A stretch of DNA of 21,197 nucleotides from Micavibrio sp. UBA2020. Lineage in GTDB: Bacteria > Pseudomonadota > Alphaproteobacteria > Micavibrionales > UBA2020. The notes under the pieces were generated by a model that saw only the letters and a program-made list of their open reading frames with translations, was not told the DNA's origin and made no database searches. Of this stretch, positions 8,345 to 14,870 are shown piece after piece. The stretch's first letter is position 1. Each line of letters begins with the position of its first letter. The position numbers and the translations under genes are program-made. The stretch covers positions 1-21,197 of the forward strand of contig DDBY01000105.1 of the NCBI GenBank assembly GCA_002334985.1, written 5' to 3'.

Positions 8345-8545
8345 GACGCGCGCAAGCAATGGCTTGGGCAGTGCTGCAGGTTTCCGCGCTATTGTCGCGC
8401 GGGGGCAGGCGGCAGATACAGGAATAAAAAAGCCGATACAAAAAAGCGGCAAGCAAAAAACGGCAAAACAAACGGCAAAACAAACGGCGCATAAAATAAA
8501 AACAAAACTACAAAAAATATAAAAGAAGTAAGGGTGTACACAAAC

Positions 8546-9643
8546 ATGACTTCAGCGGCAGACACGTCCGGCGCGGACGTTATCGAAGCAGGCGAATACC
8601 AACTCTATAAAGGGCTCGACCAAATTTTTGTCGAAACCCAGACATTGCCGACCACGGGCGCGGTGAAAAACCGCCTTGGCCTGATGGTGATGGAGATGGA
8701 CCAGTCGCTGCGTGCCTTCGAAGCGGGCGATAAAGCGGGCGCGCTGCAACACCACGAAAAAATGCTCGGCTATTCAAGCGCGGTTCTGCGCGAGACGGAA
8801 ACCTTGAGCGGAAAAACGGAAGAAGCGAAAGCCGCAGGCGGCCGCAACGTCGCGCCCGATGTGCGCGTCCTGCTGACAACGCTTTTAACGACCGAGGCAA
8901 TTGTGAACGGCGAAAAGCCGCTCGACCCCGAAACCAAGCCGTGGCTGAAAACGCTGCAGGCCGTATCTGATGCGTATAAAGCGAAACGCGCAGAGGACAT
9001 CGCGCATATCACCCTCGCGGCGCCGGGCACCCCTATCGGCGAGCCGAAAAAACCGGCGGCCCCCGAAGCGGCGCCTTTTACGTTCGGCGGTATTGAAAAA
9101 ATTATCCTGAGCGCGGAGCCTTCGGGCAGCCGTTTTGCACAGGCCGAATTCGCCCCGCCCACAGAAACCATCTGGACGCGCCGCGAATATAAAAATCTTG
9201 CGACCGTGCTGGAGGGCGTAAAAAAAGTCGCGCGCGACAGCAACACGCGCGTTCAGGCCACCGTGGCCATCGCCTGCCTCAAGGCTATCAACAACCGCGA
9301 GATTGACATGCTGGCGCGCCAGCGCGGCCGCCGCGCCGTCGAAGACGAAGATGCGGCGAAGGAAGTCAAGGAATACGCGGGACGTTTGAAAGAATACGTC
9401 GGCAAGCTCAAAGACGGCGGTGCGCTGGAGAGCGGCCTCAAGGCCAATCTGGAGCGTTTTGCGCCGCCCGCACATGTCGCGGCGGACGGGCTGAAACGTA
9501 CGCTTGGCAAGGGCAGCAGCGTGCTGGCCAAGGCTTTCCGTTTTGCGGTTGCCGTGGGCAAACGTGTTTTCGGCCCCGAGCCGGAACACGGCGCCCGCCC
9601 CGCCATTACGGCGCAAAAGCCGCAGGAGCCGCACGGCGGATAA
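8546..9643 (+). CDS. Hypothetical helical cytoplasmic protein
   Basis: This 365-residue protein has no signal peptide, membrane segment or family motif that I recognise. It appears largely alpha-helical. The N-terminal half (1-165) is acidic and Ala/Glu-rich. A Pro/Ala linker (about 158-172, PKKPAAPEAAP) leads to a second half with a charged helical, possibly coiled-coil stretch (about 262-292, EDEDAAKEVKEYAGRLKEYV). The tail is basic and Pro-rich. I chose the ATG at 8546, with TAAGGG 11 nt upstream, over an in-frame GTG at 8534 that overlaps that ribosome binding site. It stands alone between the A-rich leader and a dispersed palindrome. Its last codons plus stop (GCCGCACGGCGG then TAA) are echoed 28 bp downstream. 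Confidence 0.8.
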   Translation: MTSAADTSGADVIEAGEYQLYKGLDQIFVETQTLPTTGAVKNRLGLMVMEMDQSLRAFEAGDKAGALQHHEKMLGYSSAVLRETETLSGKTEEAKAAGGRNVAPDVRVLLTTLLTTEAIVNGEKPLDPETKPWLKTLQAVSDAYKAKRAEDIAHITLAAPGTPIGEPKKPAAPEAAPFTFGGIEKIILSAEPSGSRFAQAEFAPPTETIWTRREYKNLATVLEGVKKVARDSNTRVQATVAIACLKAINNREIDMLARQRGRRAVEDEDAAKEVKEYAGRLKEYVGKLKDGGALESGLKANLERFAPPAHVAADGLKRTLGKGSSVLAKAFRFAVAVGKRVFGPEPEHGARPAITAQKPQEPHGG

Positions 9644-9670
9644 AACCTATTATTTGCCGCACGGCGGGTA
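9628..9670 (+). repeat. Direct repeat of a gene's 3' end including the stop codon
   Basis: GCCGCACGGCGG followed by ATAA occurs at 9628, and GCCGCACGGCGG followed by GTAA at 9656, a 28-bp offset. The first copy encodes the final residues and stop of the hypothetical gene. The second is noncoding. Confidence 0.6.
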
Positions 9671-9699
9671 AGCCCATAGCGTCTGCGTTTCTATTTTTC

Positions 9700-9805
9700 G
9701 TCATACCGGCGAAAGGTCGGTATCCAGTGCGCAAAGCGCTATTTATGAACCCATGAATCAAGGCCTGTTCACCATGGGCTGGATACCGGCCTGCGCCGGT
9801 ATGAC
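9700..9805 (+). repeat. Dispersed palindromic repeat, copy A
   Basis: Outer arms GTCATACCGG and CCGGTATGAC bound a 106-bp imperfect palindrome with inner arms TATCCAG and CTGGATA. The core is shared with 14464-14561 (inverted) and 20609-20704 (same orientation). This copy has an extra inner arm pair, CCCATG and CATGGG. It is a REP-like intergenic element with no coding role visible. Confidence 0.9.
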
Positions 9806-9847
9806 ACGGTTTTTGCTTCAAATTGTCCATCTTCCATAAAATCGCGC

Positions 9848-9876
9848 TTGACGGCGCACGGGGGCTCGGCTATACC
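9848..9876 (+). promoter_or_regulatory. Sigma-70-type promoter of the ligase operon
   Basis: TTGACG (9848-9853) and TATACC (9871-9876) are exactly 17 bp apart. The start point would lie near 9883, giving a leader of about 175 nt before the ligase gene at 10059. Confidence 0.6.
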
Positions 9877-9883
9877 CGTGGGC

Positions 9884-9964
9884 ATGATTGCAAACGCAGC
9901 GATATATCTGGCCTTGATGGCCACCATGACTCTGGCCTGGGCAGCCCCCGGTTGGTGGCGTTAA
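9884..9964 (+). CDS. Possible 26-residue hydrophobic leader peptide
   Basis: The frame begins at the ATG where the upstream promoter should start transcription, so it would be leaderless. The peptide is hydrophobic, with Ala, Leu and Met forming one possible membrane helix, and ends APGWWR. No ribosome binding site is visible. It may instead be noncoding leader. No family is recognised. Confidence 0.25.
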   Translation: MIANAAIYLALMATMTLAWAAPGWWR

Positions 9965-10058
9965 GCCATTAACATTTTGACGGCGGTTTCCGGCCCGCCC
10001 TGCCTACGCCGGTTGTCCCACGCACTACAGTCATTGCATTCAAAGCCGGAGCCATATC

Positions 10059-11333
10059 ATGTCCCGCGTATTCCACGCCCAAAACCCCGACCAAGTTTTT
10101 CAAAACCGCGCCGAAATCGAAACGCATCTGCTCGCCAAAGTCATGACCGCACAGGGCGGCAAGACAGGCACGGAGCTTGAGCTTTTCGTGACCACGCCCG
10201 AAGGCCGTCCCCCCAGTTTCGACCAGATTGAAATGCTGCTCGAAAACATCGCCCTTGCGTATAAGGGCGCGGAGATGACACAGGAAAAAGGCCGCATCGT
10301 CGGGCTGAACCTGCCGGGCATCGGCGATATTTCGCTGGAGCCGGGCGGGCAGGTCGAGCTTTCGACCAAGCCCTGCGACACCGTCGAAGAGCTGGAACAG
10401 TGCAACCGCGCCCTGCGCCGCCTTTTGGATGGCGCCAGCGCCTTTCTGGACCTGCACGTCGAAGGGGCAGGGCACAAGCCCGCGTTCTTGCAGGCGGATG
10501 ACATGCCGCGTTCGCGTTTTCATGCCTATTACGCCTATTGCCATGAACAATACGGCAAGAAGGCGCAGCCCTTGATTGACACCATGAAATCCTGCTGCGG
10601 TCTTCAGGTCAACGTGGACCCGATGGGCGATAAATTTCATGAAATCTACCGCGCGCTTTTGCTGACCGACGTGGCCGAAAGCTTCGCCACGCGCAGCGAG
10701 CGCCAGAAACGCCTGCATGAAACATACGCCAGCGTCGCACCGGAGCAGATGACGCCCGTGTTCGACGCGCTCGCCTGCCGCGATAACGATACGCTTGTCG
10801 GCCACATTGTGGACCGTCTGCTCAGCCTGCGCGTGCCCTTCGTGCCGGATGAAACGGCGCCGGAAGGATTCCGCGCCGCCCGCGAGGTTTTCGGCAAGAC
10901 CATGACCGTCGGCGATTTCCTGACCGAGGGGAAACTGAGTGTGCAAATTCTCGATAACGCGCTCAGCCTGCAGCTGACCATGCCGAACCTGCGCCGTCAC
11001 GGCGTTTTGGAGACGCGCGCGCCCGACAGCATGGACGACATCGGCACGCTGATGAAAACCGCCGCGCAATATCACCGCATGACCTATGACGATACCGCCC
11101 GCCGCGCGCTTTTGGATGATTTTGCAAGCGTCGATGCCGACCGTCTGCGCGTCGCGTTTCTGAGCCGTTTTGACATGGATGCAAAAACGCTGATGGCTTT
11201 TGACATCGGCGGGGGCAAAACGGTCGGGCAGCTGGTAACGGCTGTGCGCGGCGCCGATAGTGCGCCTGAAGTTGCCGCCGAGGCTACGCTGGCCGCACGC
11301 ACAAACCGCCGCCAGCCGCAGCAGGGGGCGTAA
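10059..11333 (+). CDS. GCS2-family carboxylate-amine ligase, probable glutamate-cysteine ligase
   Basis: The 424-residue protein belongs to the plant-type class-II glutamate-cysteine ligase fold. That family joins glutamate to an amine such as cysteine using ATP, the first step of glutathione synthesis. Visible motifs are GTELELF (37-43), ISLEPGGQVELSTKP (91-105), CCGLQVNVD (179-187) and MPNLRRHGVLETRAPD (308-323). They match the family's ATP/Mg and substrate segments in the expected order. No signal peptide is present, so it should be cytosolic. GGAG lies 7 nt before the start. It is slightly shorter than typical alphaproteobacterial enzymes (about 450 residues) and fairly divergent, so a different amine substrate is possible. 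The IcmL-like gene follows after 5 bp, suggesting co-transcription. No glutathione synthetase gene is in the window. Confidence 0.75.
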   Translation: MSRVFHAQNPDQVFQNRAEIETHLLAKVMTAQGGKTGTELELFVTTPEGRPPSFDQIEMLLENIALAYKGAEMTQEKGRIVGLNLPGIGDISLEPGGQVELSTKPCDTVEELEQCNRALRRLLDGASAFLDLHVEGAGHKPAFLQADDMPRSRFHAYYAYCHEQYGKKAQPLIDTMKSCCGLQVNVDPMGDKFHEIYRALLLTDVAESFATRSERQKRLHETYASVAPEQMTPVFDALACRDNDTLVGHIVDRLLSLRVPFVPDETAPEGFRAAREVFGKTMTVGDFLTEGKLSVQILDNALSLQLTMPNLRRHGVLETRAPDSMDDIGTLMKTAAQYHRMTYDDTARRALLDDFASVDADRLRVAFLSRFDMDAKTLMAFDIGGGKTVGQLVTAVRGADSAPEVAAEATLAARTNRRQPQQGA

Positions 11334-11338
11334 ACGTC

Positions 11339-11881
11339 ATGGCGGTGCGCTTTTACCTGATGGTGCGTTTACTGCTGGTTTTTCCGGCCGCCGCGCACGC
11401 ACAGGATATTCGCATGCCCGCCGTGCCGCCCGCCGCCGTGGAAAGCCAGAACCTTCTGGGCAAGCCGGACATGACCGATGATGAAATCACCGCCTGGGCG
11501 ACGGAGGCGGCGGTGGCCAGCCTTACCTTCGGCCACCGCGATTATCAGCAGCGCATGCGCGTGATTGCAGGGTATTTCACCCGCGACGGCTGGCAAAAAT
11601 TCACCCAAGGCATGGTTACGACGCAGTTTCTGGATATCGTGGTCGAACAAAAACGCGCCCTTATCGCCGCGCCTGCGGGCAAGGGGGCGGTGGTGCAGCA
11701 GGGGCTGGTCGATGGTGCCTATGGCTGGCATATCATTCTGCCCATGACGCTTTATCACAGCACCGAAAACGGCGACGAGAAAAAGCAGAAAATCAACCTG
11801 AGCCTTTTGGTCGCGCGCAGCAGCGAAAACAAAGATGGCCGCGGTATTGTTGACTGGTCGCAGGTCGCGGCCGATAAATAA
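11339..11881 (+). CDS. Orphan DotI/IcmL-like periplasmic protein
   Basis: This 180-residue protein resembles the C-terminal domain of DotI/IcmL/TraM, a VirB8-like, NTF2-fold component of type IVB secretion and conjugation machines. Residues 1-21 look like a signal peptide ending in AHA. Family features follow: ITAWATEAAVASLTF (50-64), HRDYQQRM then YFTRDGWQKF (79-88), a long strand region with VVQQGLVDGAYGW (118-130), and a closing INLSLLVAR (152-160). Known DotI has an N-terminal membrane anchor. Here a cleavable signal seems to replace it. It starts 5 bp after the ligase gene. No other type IV secretion gene is present, so a secretion role cannot be assumed. Its last eight codons begin a tandem repeat. 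The start could also be Met8. Confidence 0.75.
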   Translation: MAVRFYLMVRLLLVFPAAAHAQDIRMPAVPPAAVESQNLLGKPDMTDDEITAWATEAAVASLTFGHRDYQQRMRVIAGYFTRDGWQKFTQGMVTTQFLDIVVEQKRALIAAPAGKGAVVQQGLVDGAYGWHIILPMTLYHSTENGDEKKQKINLSLLVARSSENKDGRGIVDWSQVAADK

Positions 11882-11962
11882 TGCCGCAGGTCGCGGCCGA
11901 AAAATAATGTCGCAGGTGGCGGCCGGTAAGTAATGCCGCAGGTGGCGGCCGGTAAATAAATC
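11859..11962 (+). repeat. 4 x 26-bp tandem repeat of TAATG-linked mini-ORFs
   Basis: Units start at 11859, 11885, 11911 and 11937. The first is the 3' end of the IcmL-like gene (encoding SQVAADK and stop). Each further copy carries its own ATG and TAA: MPQVAAEK (11881-11907), MSQVAAGK (11907-11933) and MPQVAAGK (11933-11959). Each start overlaps the previous stop by one base (TAATG), because 26 bp is nine codons minus one base. The last stop is 20 nt before the next gene's ATG. The repeat is seen directly. Translation of the mini-ORFs is inference. Confidence 0.9.
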
Positions 11963-11979
11963 TCGCGGGATGCAGAAAA

Positions 11980-12264
11980 ATGAAAAAAGATTTCAACCAC
12001 TGGGCGGCGCGCGCCGGCATGACTGCGGCAACGCTTGAAAACATGGCGGGTGGCAATGCGGCGCGGGCGGATTTTGTCACAGGGGTGATTGAAGACCTCG
12101 AAGGTGCCTATACGCCTGACGGTATCGGCAAATGGTTCGCACGCCCGCGTGCGCAGCTGGGCGGCAAATCGCCGTCGGAAATCCTGTCTGCGGACTGGAC
12201 ACCTGCGCAAGAGCAGCCGCAGCGTGTAAAGGCGCTCAGCCTTTCGCTGCGCGGCGGCAGATAG
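11980..12264 (+). CDS. Small MbcA/ParS/Xre-antitoxin-like (DUF2384-type) protein
   Basis: The 94-residue protein has a C-terminal segment, about residues 44-70, reading YTPDGIGKWFARPRAQLGG then KSPSEIL. It matches the W...P...LGG.SP.E.L signature of the toxin-binding domain of Xre/MbcA/ParS antitoxins (DUF2384). The N-terminal half is helical and Ala-rich, but I do not see a clear helix-turn-helix. CGGGA lies 9 nt upstream of the start. It follows the mini-ORF array and is the last gene before a terminator. No RES-domain toxin gene is adjacent, so it is either an orphan or a regulator of another type. The domain assignment rests on a short motif and is moderate. Confidence 0.6.
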   Translation: MKKDFNHWAARAGMTAATLENMAGGNAARADFVTGVIEDLEGAYTPDGIGKWFARPRAQLGGKSPSEILSADWTPAQEQPQRVKALSLSLRGGR

Positions 12265-12289
12265 CGCATCCATCCTGAATAAGATAACG

Positions 12290-12328
12290 AAAACCCCCGC
12301 CAGCATTATGCTGCGGGGGTTTTTGTTT
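12290..12328. terminator. Intrinsic terminator between convergent genes
   Basis: The arms AAAACCCCCG and CGGGGGTTTTT, with inner CAGCAT and ATGCTG, form a long stem with one bulged C. A- and T-tracts flank it on both sides, so it can end both the rightward operon and the leftward gene at 12352-12954. Confidence 0.88.
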
Positions 12329-12351
12329 AAGGCGTATCGACGCCCGCGCGC

Positions 12352-12954
12352 TTAGCGGTGGCGGCGGTGGTCGTGTCTGTCATGACGGTCGTAGCGGTCA
12401 TGGCGGTCACGGCGCGGCGGGGTGTAGTGGCGATGATGACGGTCGTGACGGTCATTGGTAATCGCCTCGTGCGCGATGTACAGAAGGCCGACGGCGGCAA
12501 TTACATCCACCGCGTTCGGGCGGTATTGCGGCTGCGCATAGACCTGACGCGCGGGGCGGTTGAAACGGGCTGCCAGCGTGTTTTCGGTACGGATGGCGTC
12601 ACCCTTGGCGAGCGAGAACTGGCGCGATGCCGCAGGGTCGTCAAGGTTATAGGCGCGGATAACCGTCGCATAACCGTTGCCGTTCAGCGTGTATTCAAGC
12701 CCGATATGCTGCCCCGTGCGGTTGAGGATGCCGGAGCTGAAACCGCGCCCCGCCAGCGGATAGGCTTCACGCACGCCCAGCGCCTGCGCAACGGTATTGA
12801 TGTCGCGCTGGCTGACGTAGTTATCGGCGTAGTAGGGGCTGTTGACCGTCGTGGTCGGGTGCACGGGAACAGTCTGTGCCTGCGCGGCAGGCGCCACGAG
12901 CCCCGCGACAGCCAGCGTAAAGGCGGCAGTCAGGGATGCGATTTGTTTACGCAT
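12352..12954 (-). CDS. Exported protein with His/Arg/Asp-rich tail
   Basis: The 200-residue product starts with a signal peptide (MRKQIASL... ending PAAQA, about 26 residues). The middle (about 30-140) has a mixed composition without a motif I recognise. A hydrophobic stretch lies near VDVIAAVGLLYIAHEA. The last 35 residues are a low-complexity tail of HDRHDR-type repeats, very basic and histidine-rich, which could bind metal or anionic polymers. A longer frame starts at 13014, but that ATG lies inside the -35 box. The ATG at 12954 has GGAG 6 nt upstream and a promoter at the right distance. The function is unknown. Confidence 0.85.
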   Translation of the reverse strand: MRKQIASLTAAFTLAVAGLVAPAAQAQTVPVHPTTTVNSPYYADNYVSQRDINTVAQALGVREAYPLAGRGFSSGILNRTGQHIGLEYTLNGNGYATVIRAYNLDDPAASRQFSLAKGDAIRTENTLAARFNRPARQVYAQPQYRPNAVDVIAAVGLLYIAHEAITNDRHDRHHRHYTPPRRDRHDRYDRHDRHDHRRHR

Positions 12955-12985
12955 GGGATACTCCACTGATTGAAAACTTGCCATA

Positions 12986-13014
12986 TTCGTACCCGCCGCC
13001 CCTGAAATTGTCAA
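12986..13014 (-). promoter_or_regulatory. Promoter of the His-rich exported protein gene
   Basis: On the minus strand, a perfect TTGACA (13009-13014) and TACGAA (12986-12991) are 17 bp apart. The expected start near 12979 gives a leader of about 25 nt before the ATG at 12954. Confidence 0.55.
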
Positions 13015-13065
13015 CCAACAGCGGGCAACAGCGGGCGTTTACAGCGCAAAGAGCAGGATTATTGC

Positions 13066-13093
13066 TTGACATAAGGGGTATCGGGGGTAAGAT
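13066..13093 (+). promoter_or_regulatory. Promoter of the CYTH gene pair
   Basis: A perfect TTGACA (13066-13071) and TAAGAT (13088-13093) are 16 bp apart. It diverges from the leftward promoter 50 bp away. Confidence 0.6.
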
Positions 13094-13112
13094 GTGGTAT
13101 CCTTTTACCACA
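13093..13112. promoter_or_regulatory. Inverted repeat at the transcription start
   Basis: TGTGGTA and TACCACA form a perfect 7-bp inverted repeat with a 6-bp spacer, touching the -10 box and covering the expected start point. It could be a repressor site or a 5' hairpin in the leader RNA. Confidence 0.4.
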
Positions 13113-13161
13113 GACCAGACCTATCGCCCGTTAACCCTTTTGACAGGATAGCGCCCCGCGC

Positions 13162-13707
13162 ATGGCCAAAAGCAAGGAGCCTTGGGATGTCCCCGCGCTG
13201 GACGAGCAGGAATTGCTCGCCCGCGCGTTTCGTATCAAACAGGTGCGCAAGGCCAGCGACGGTCATTTGCATTTCATTTCCGCCCCGCATCTTGACCGCA
13301 CTGCGCCCGACAGGGGGGCCGATGTGGGTGATGTGCATGTGCTGGAAAAAGCGAAGGGCATGAAACTGCTTGCCGTGGTCACCACCGTGCACCGTGCCGT
13401 GATGCCGTCGCATTTCACCCCCAGCGTCAAAGATGTGCTGGCGCAGGTGCCGGCGGAATATCTGTCGCAGGTCACGGCCTATTCCATCGAAAGCGACGAC
13501 AGCAAGCCCAATGCCGACCGCCCCAATTACCACCGCGGCGTTGCCAAGTTTTACGCAGGCACGCTGCCGCCGCATATTGCCGCGCAATCTGTTATTCTGA
13601 TGGGGCGCAGCCATCGCCCGCCCGCACCACCGCCGGAGCCGCAGGATATACCCATCCTGCCGCCCATGAACATCCGCCCGCGCATCAAGCGCCCGCCGTC
13701 GCCCTGA
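13162..13707 (+). CDS. Hypothetical protein with proline-rich basic tail
   Basis: The 181-residue protein is not one I recognise. It has no signal peptide or membrane helix. The first 150 residues are a mixed globular-looking region with several His residues (GHLHFISAPH; VTTVHRAVMPSHF). The last 30 residues are Pro/Arg-rich (RPPAPPPEPQ... RIKRPPSP) and probably disordered. The ribosome binding site is weak (AGGAT about 14 nt upstream). It lies 26 bp before the CYTH gene and likely shares the promoter at 13066. A second protein nearby (14871-15656) also ends in a Pro-rich basic tail. Confidence 0.75.
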   Translation: MAKSKEPWDVPALDEQELLARAFRIKQVRKASDGHLHFISAPHLDRTAPDRGADVGDVHVLEKAKGMKLLAVVTTVHRAVMPSHFTPSVKDVLAQVPAEYLSQVTAYSIESDDSKPNADRPNYHRGVAKFYAGTLPPHIAAQSVILMGRSHRPPAPPPEPQDIPILPPMNIRPRIKRPPSP

Positions 13708-13733
13708 GCGTTTGGACAAGAAAGGGACTGTGC

Positions 13734-14435
13734 ATGACCAAGCCGCATAAATCCGAAGACGAGCTGGAGCTTAAAATCTCCCTTTCCGTCGAAGACCTTG
13801 AAAAGGTGTTCAAGGCATTTTCGTCCGAGGTCGGCAAATCCGATATTGCCCACAAATATCTGCCGCGCGCCTATTTCGATACGCCCGCGCTGGAAATGCA
13901 CGACGCGGGCATTTCGGTGCGTGTGCAGTATAAACCCGGCAAAAAGGGCAAGCTGGGCAGCCACGAACAAACCGTCAAATTCGACCTGCCCCCCGCCGCG
14001 GGGCGCGTGGCCGATGCGCTTTACCGCAAGGAATGCAAAGACCTTGTCGAGGGGCCGCAGGCCGATTTGTCACGCGTAAGCGATGCGGAAGCGGATGGAA
14101 AAATCGAACCGTTCAAGGGCAAAAGCCTGAAGCATATTTTTACAGCAGCTATCGAGCGGCGTTATTTCAACGTCGAAGCCGGAAAAGGCAAGGAATGGGG
14201 CGAGGTGGAATTGGCCTTTGACGTTGGTGAAATCCTGCTGCCCGAAACGGGCGAAAGCCAGAAATTCGCCGAGATTGAAATCGAAGTCAAAGACGGCAAC
14301 CCCGAAGCCATCAACAAAATCCGCGAACGTATTTTTAAAATCGCCCCCAGCGCCCGCGTGCAGGCCGACGCCAAGTCGGCACAAGGCGCAAAACTCTACC
14401 GCGCGGCACAGGCGCGCAAACCTGCCGCGCCGTAA
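13734..14435 (+). CDS. CYTH-domain triphosphate tunnel metalloenzyme
   Basis: This 233-residue protein carries the CYTH signature ELELK (residues 10-14, the metal-binding ExExK). YFDTPALEMHDAGISVRVQ, EQTVKFD, ERRYF, GEVELAFDVGEI and FAEIEIEVKDG follow in the order expected for the eight-stranded tunnel. Family members hydrolyse inorganic triphosphate or nucleoside triphosphates, or make cAMP. The bacterial single-domain forms are often tripolyphosphatases. There is no CHAD domain, so it is the short form. AAAGGGA sits close to the start. It is probably translated from the same message as the upstream hypothetical gene, and the inverted palindrome copy follows it. The exact substrate cannot be told from the sequence. 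Confidence 0.87.
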   Translation: MTKPHKSEDELELKISLSVEDLEKVFKAFSSEVGKSDIAHKYLPRAYFDTPALEMHDAGISVRVQYKPGKKGKLGSHEQTVKFDLPPAAGRVADALYRKECKDLVEGPQADLSRVSDAEADGKIEPFKGKSLKHIFTAAIERRYFNVEAGKGKEWGEVELAFDVGEILLPETGESQKFAEIEIEVKDGNPEAINKIRERIFKIAPSARVQADAKSAQGAKLYRAAQARKPAAP

Positions 14436-14463
14436 AAATAAAAACGTGCAAACCTGCCACCCC

Positions 14464-14561
14464 GTCATACCGGCGCAAGCCGGTATCCAGCCCAAGGCCG
14501 ACAGGCCTTGATTTACAAAAAGGCGCTGCGCGCACTGGATACCGGCCTGCGCCGGTATGAC
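14464..14561 (-). repeat. Dispersed palindromic repeat, copy B (inverted)
   Basis: This 98-bp element has the same outer arms GTCATACCGG and CCGGTATGAC. Its core matches copies A and C only when read on the minus strand. It lies 28 bp after the CYTH gene. No T-tract follows, so it is not a classical terminator. Confidence 0.9.
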
Positions 14562-14870
14562 AAAAAGGGGCAATGGCCAAAACAAAGCCGTGTATCCCCG
14601 TCTGCGCTGAATTTAACGCGGCGTTATGCCCGCCGCCGTGCGGGCATTCGGTGGCGGCTTATCGCAATGTTTTGAAATATATGCGTAATTTACGCGGCAC
14701 TGTGCCTGCGGCCGTAATATGTTATACTGGTCAAAGTTTTCCTGAGCGTATTTCGCGGGGCATGTTTTGGCTCACCTGTTTCCACCCCGCGCAAGGTTTG
14801 CGGCATTATGCCGCCCGCCGCGCACAGGCGAAAAAAGAGCCGGATGTTTCGATGAAAAGGAAATATACCG
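14562..14870. other. Intergenic region before the LHRxDGPA-repeat gene
   Basis: An open frame (14573-14899) crosses this 309-bp region, but it has no ribosome binding site, an unusual Cys/Pro/Arg-rich composition and an overlap with the next gene. I treat it as noncoding. The only signal I can support is the extended -10 element at 14720-14728. Confidence 0.5.
14720..14728 (+). promoter_or_regulatory. Extended -10 promoter element
   Basis: TGT-TATACT matches the extended -10 consensus (TGn plus a TATAAT-like hexamer). No good -35 box is seen at the proper distance. It would give a leader of about 135 nt for the gene at 14871. Confidence 0.4.

Larger units (their letters stand above)
8197..8545. 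other. AT-rich intergenic region and A-rich leader
   Basis: The region holds an imperfect AT-rich palindrome at 8271-8290, a promoter at 8298-8326 and an inverted repeat at 8324-8344. An A-rich stretch follows at about 8425-8525 with a repeated AAACGGCAAAAC motif. The leader of the following gene would be about 210 nt. A possible Lys-rich 74-residue frame would start at a TTG inside the promoter and is not supported. Confidence 0.5.

Noticed and set aside
8298..8522. 74-residue Lys-rich frame before the hypothetical gene
   Set aside because: It would start at a TTG that forms the -35 box, has no ribosome binding site, and its composition follows from the A-rich leader.
12358..12969. 203-residue plus-strand frame opposite the His-rich exported protein
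   Set aside because: The minus-strand gene has a signal peptide, a ribosome binding site and a promoter. The plus frame has none of these and mirrors the His/Arg repeats as Val/Met/Thr runs.
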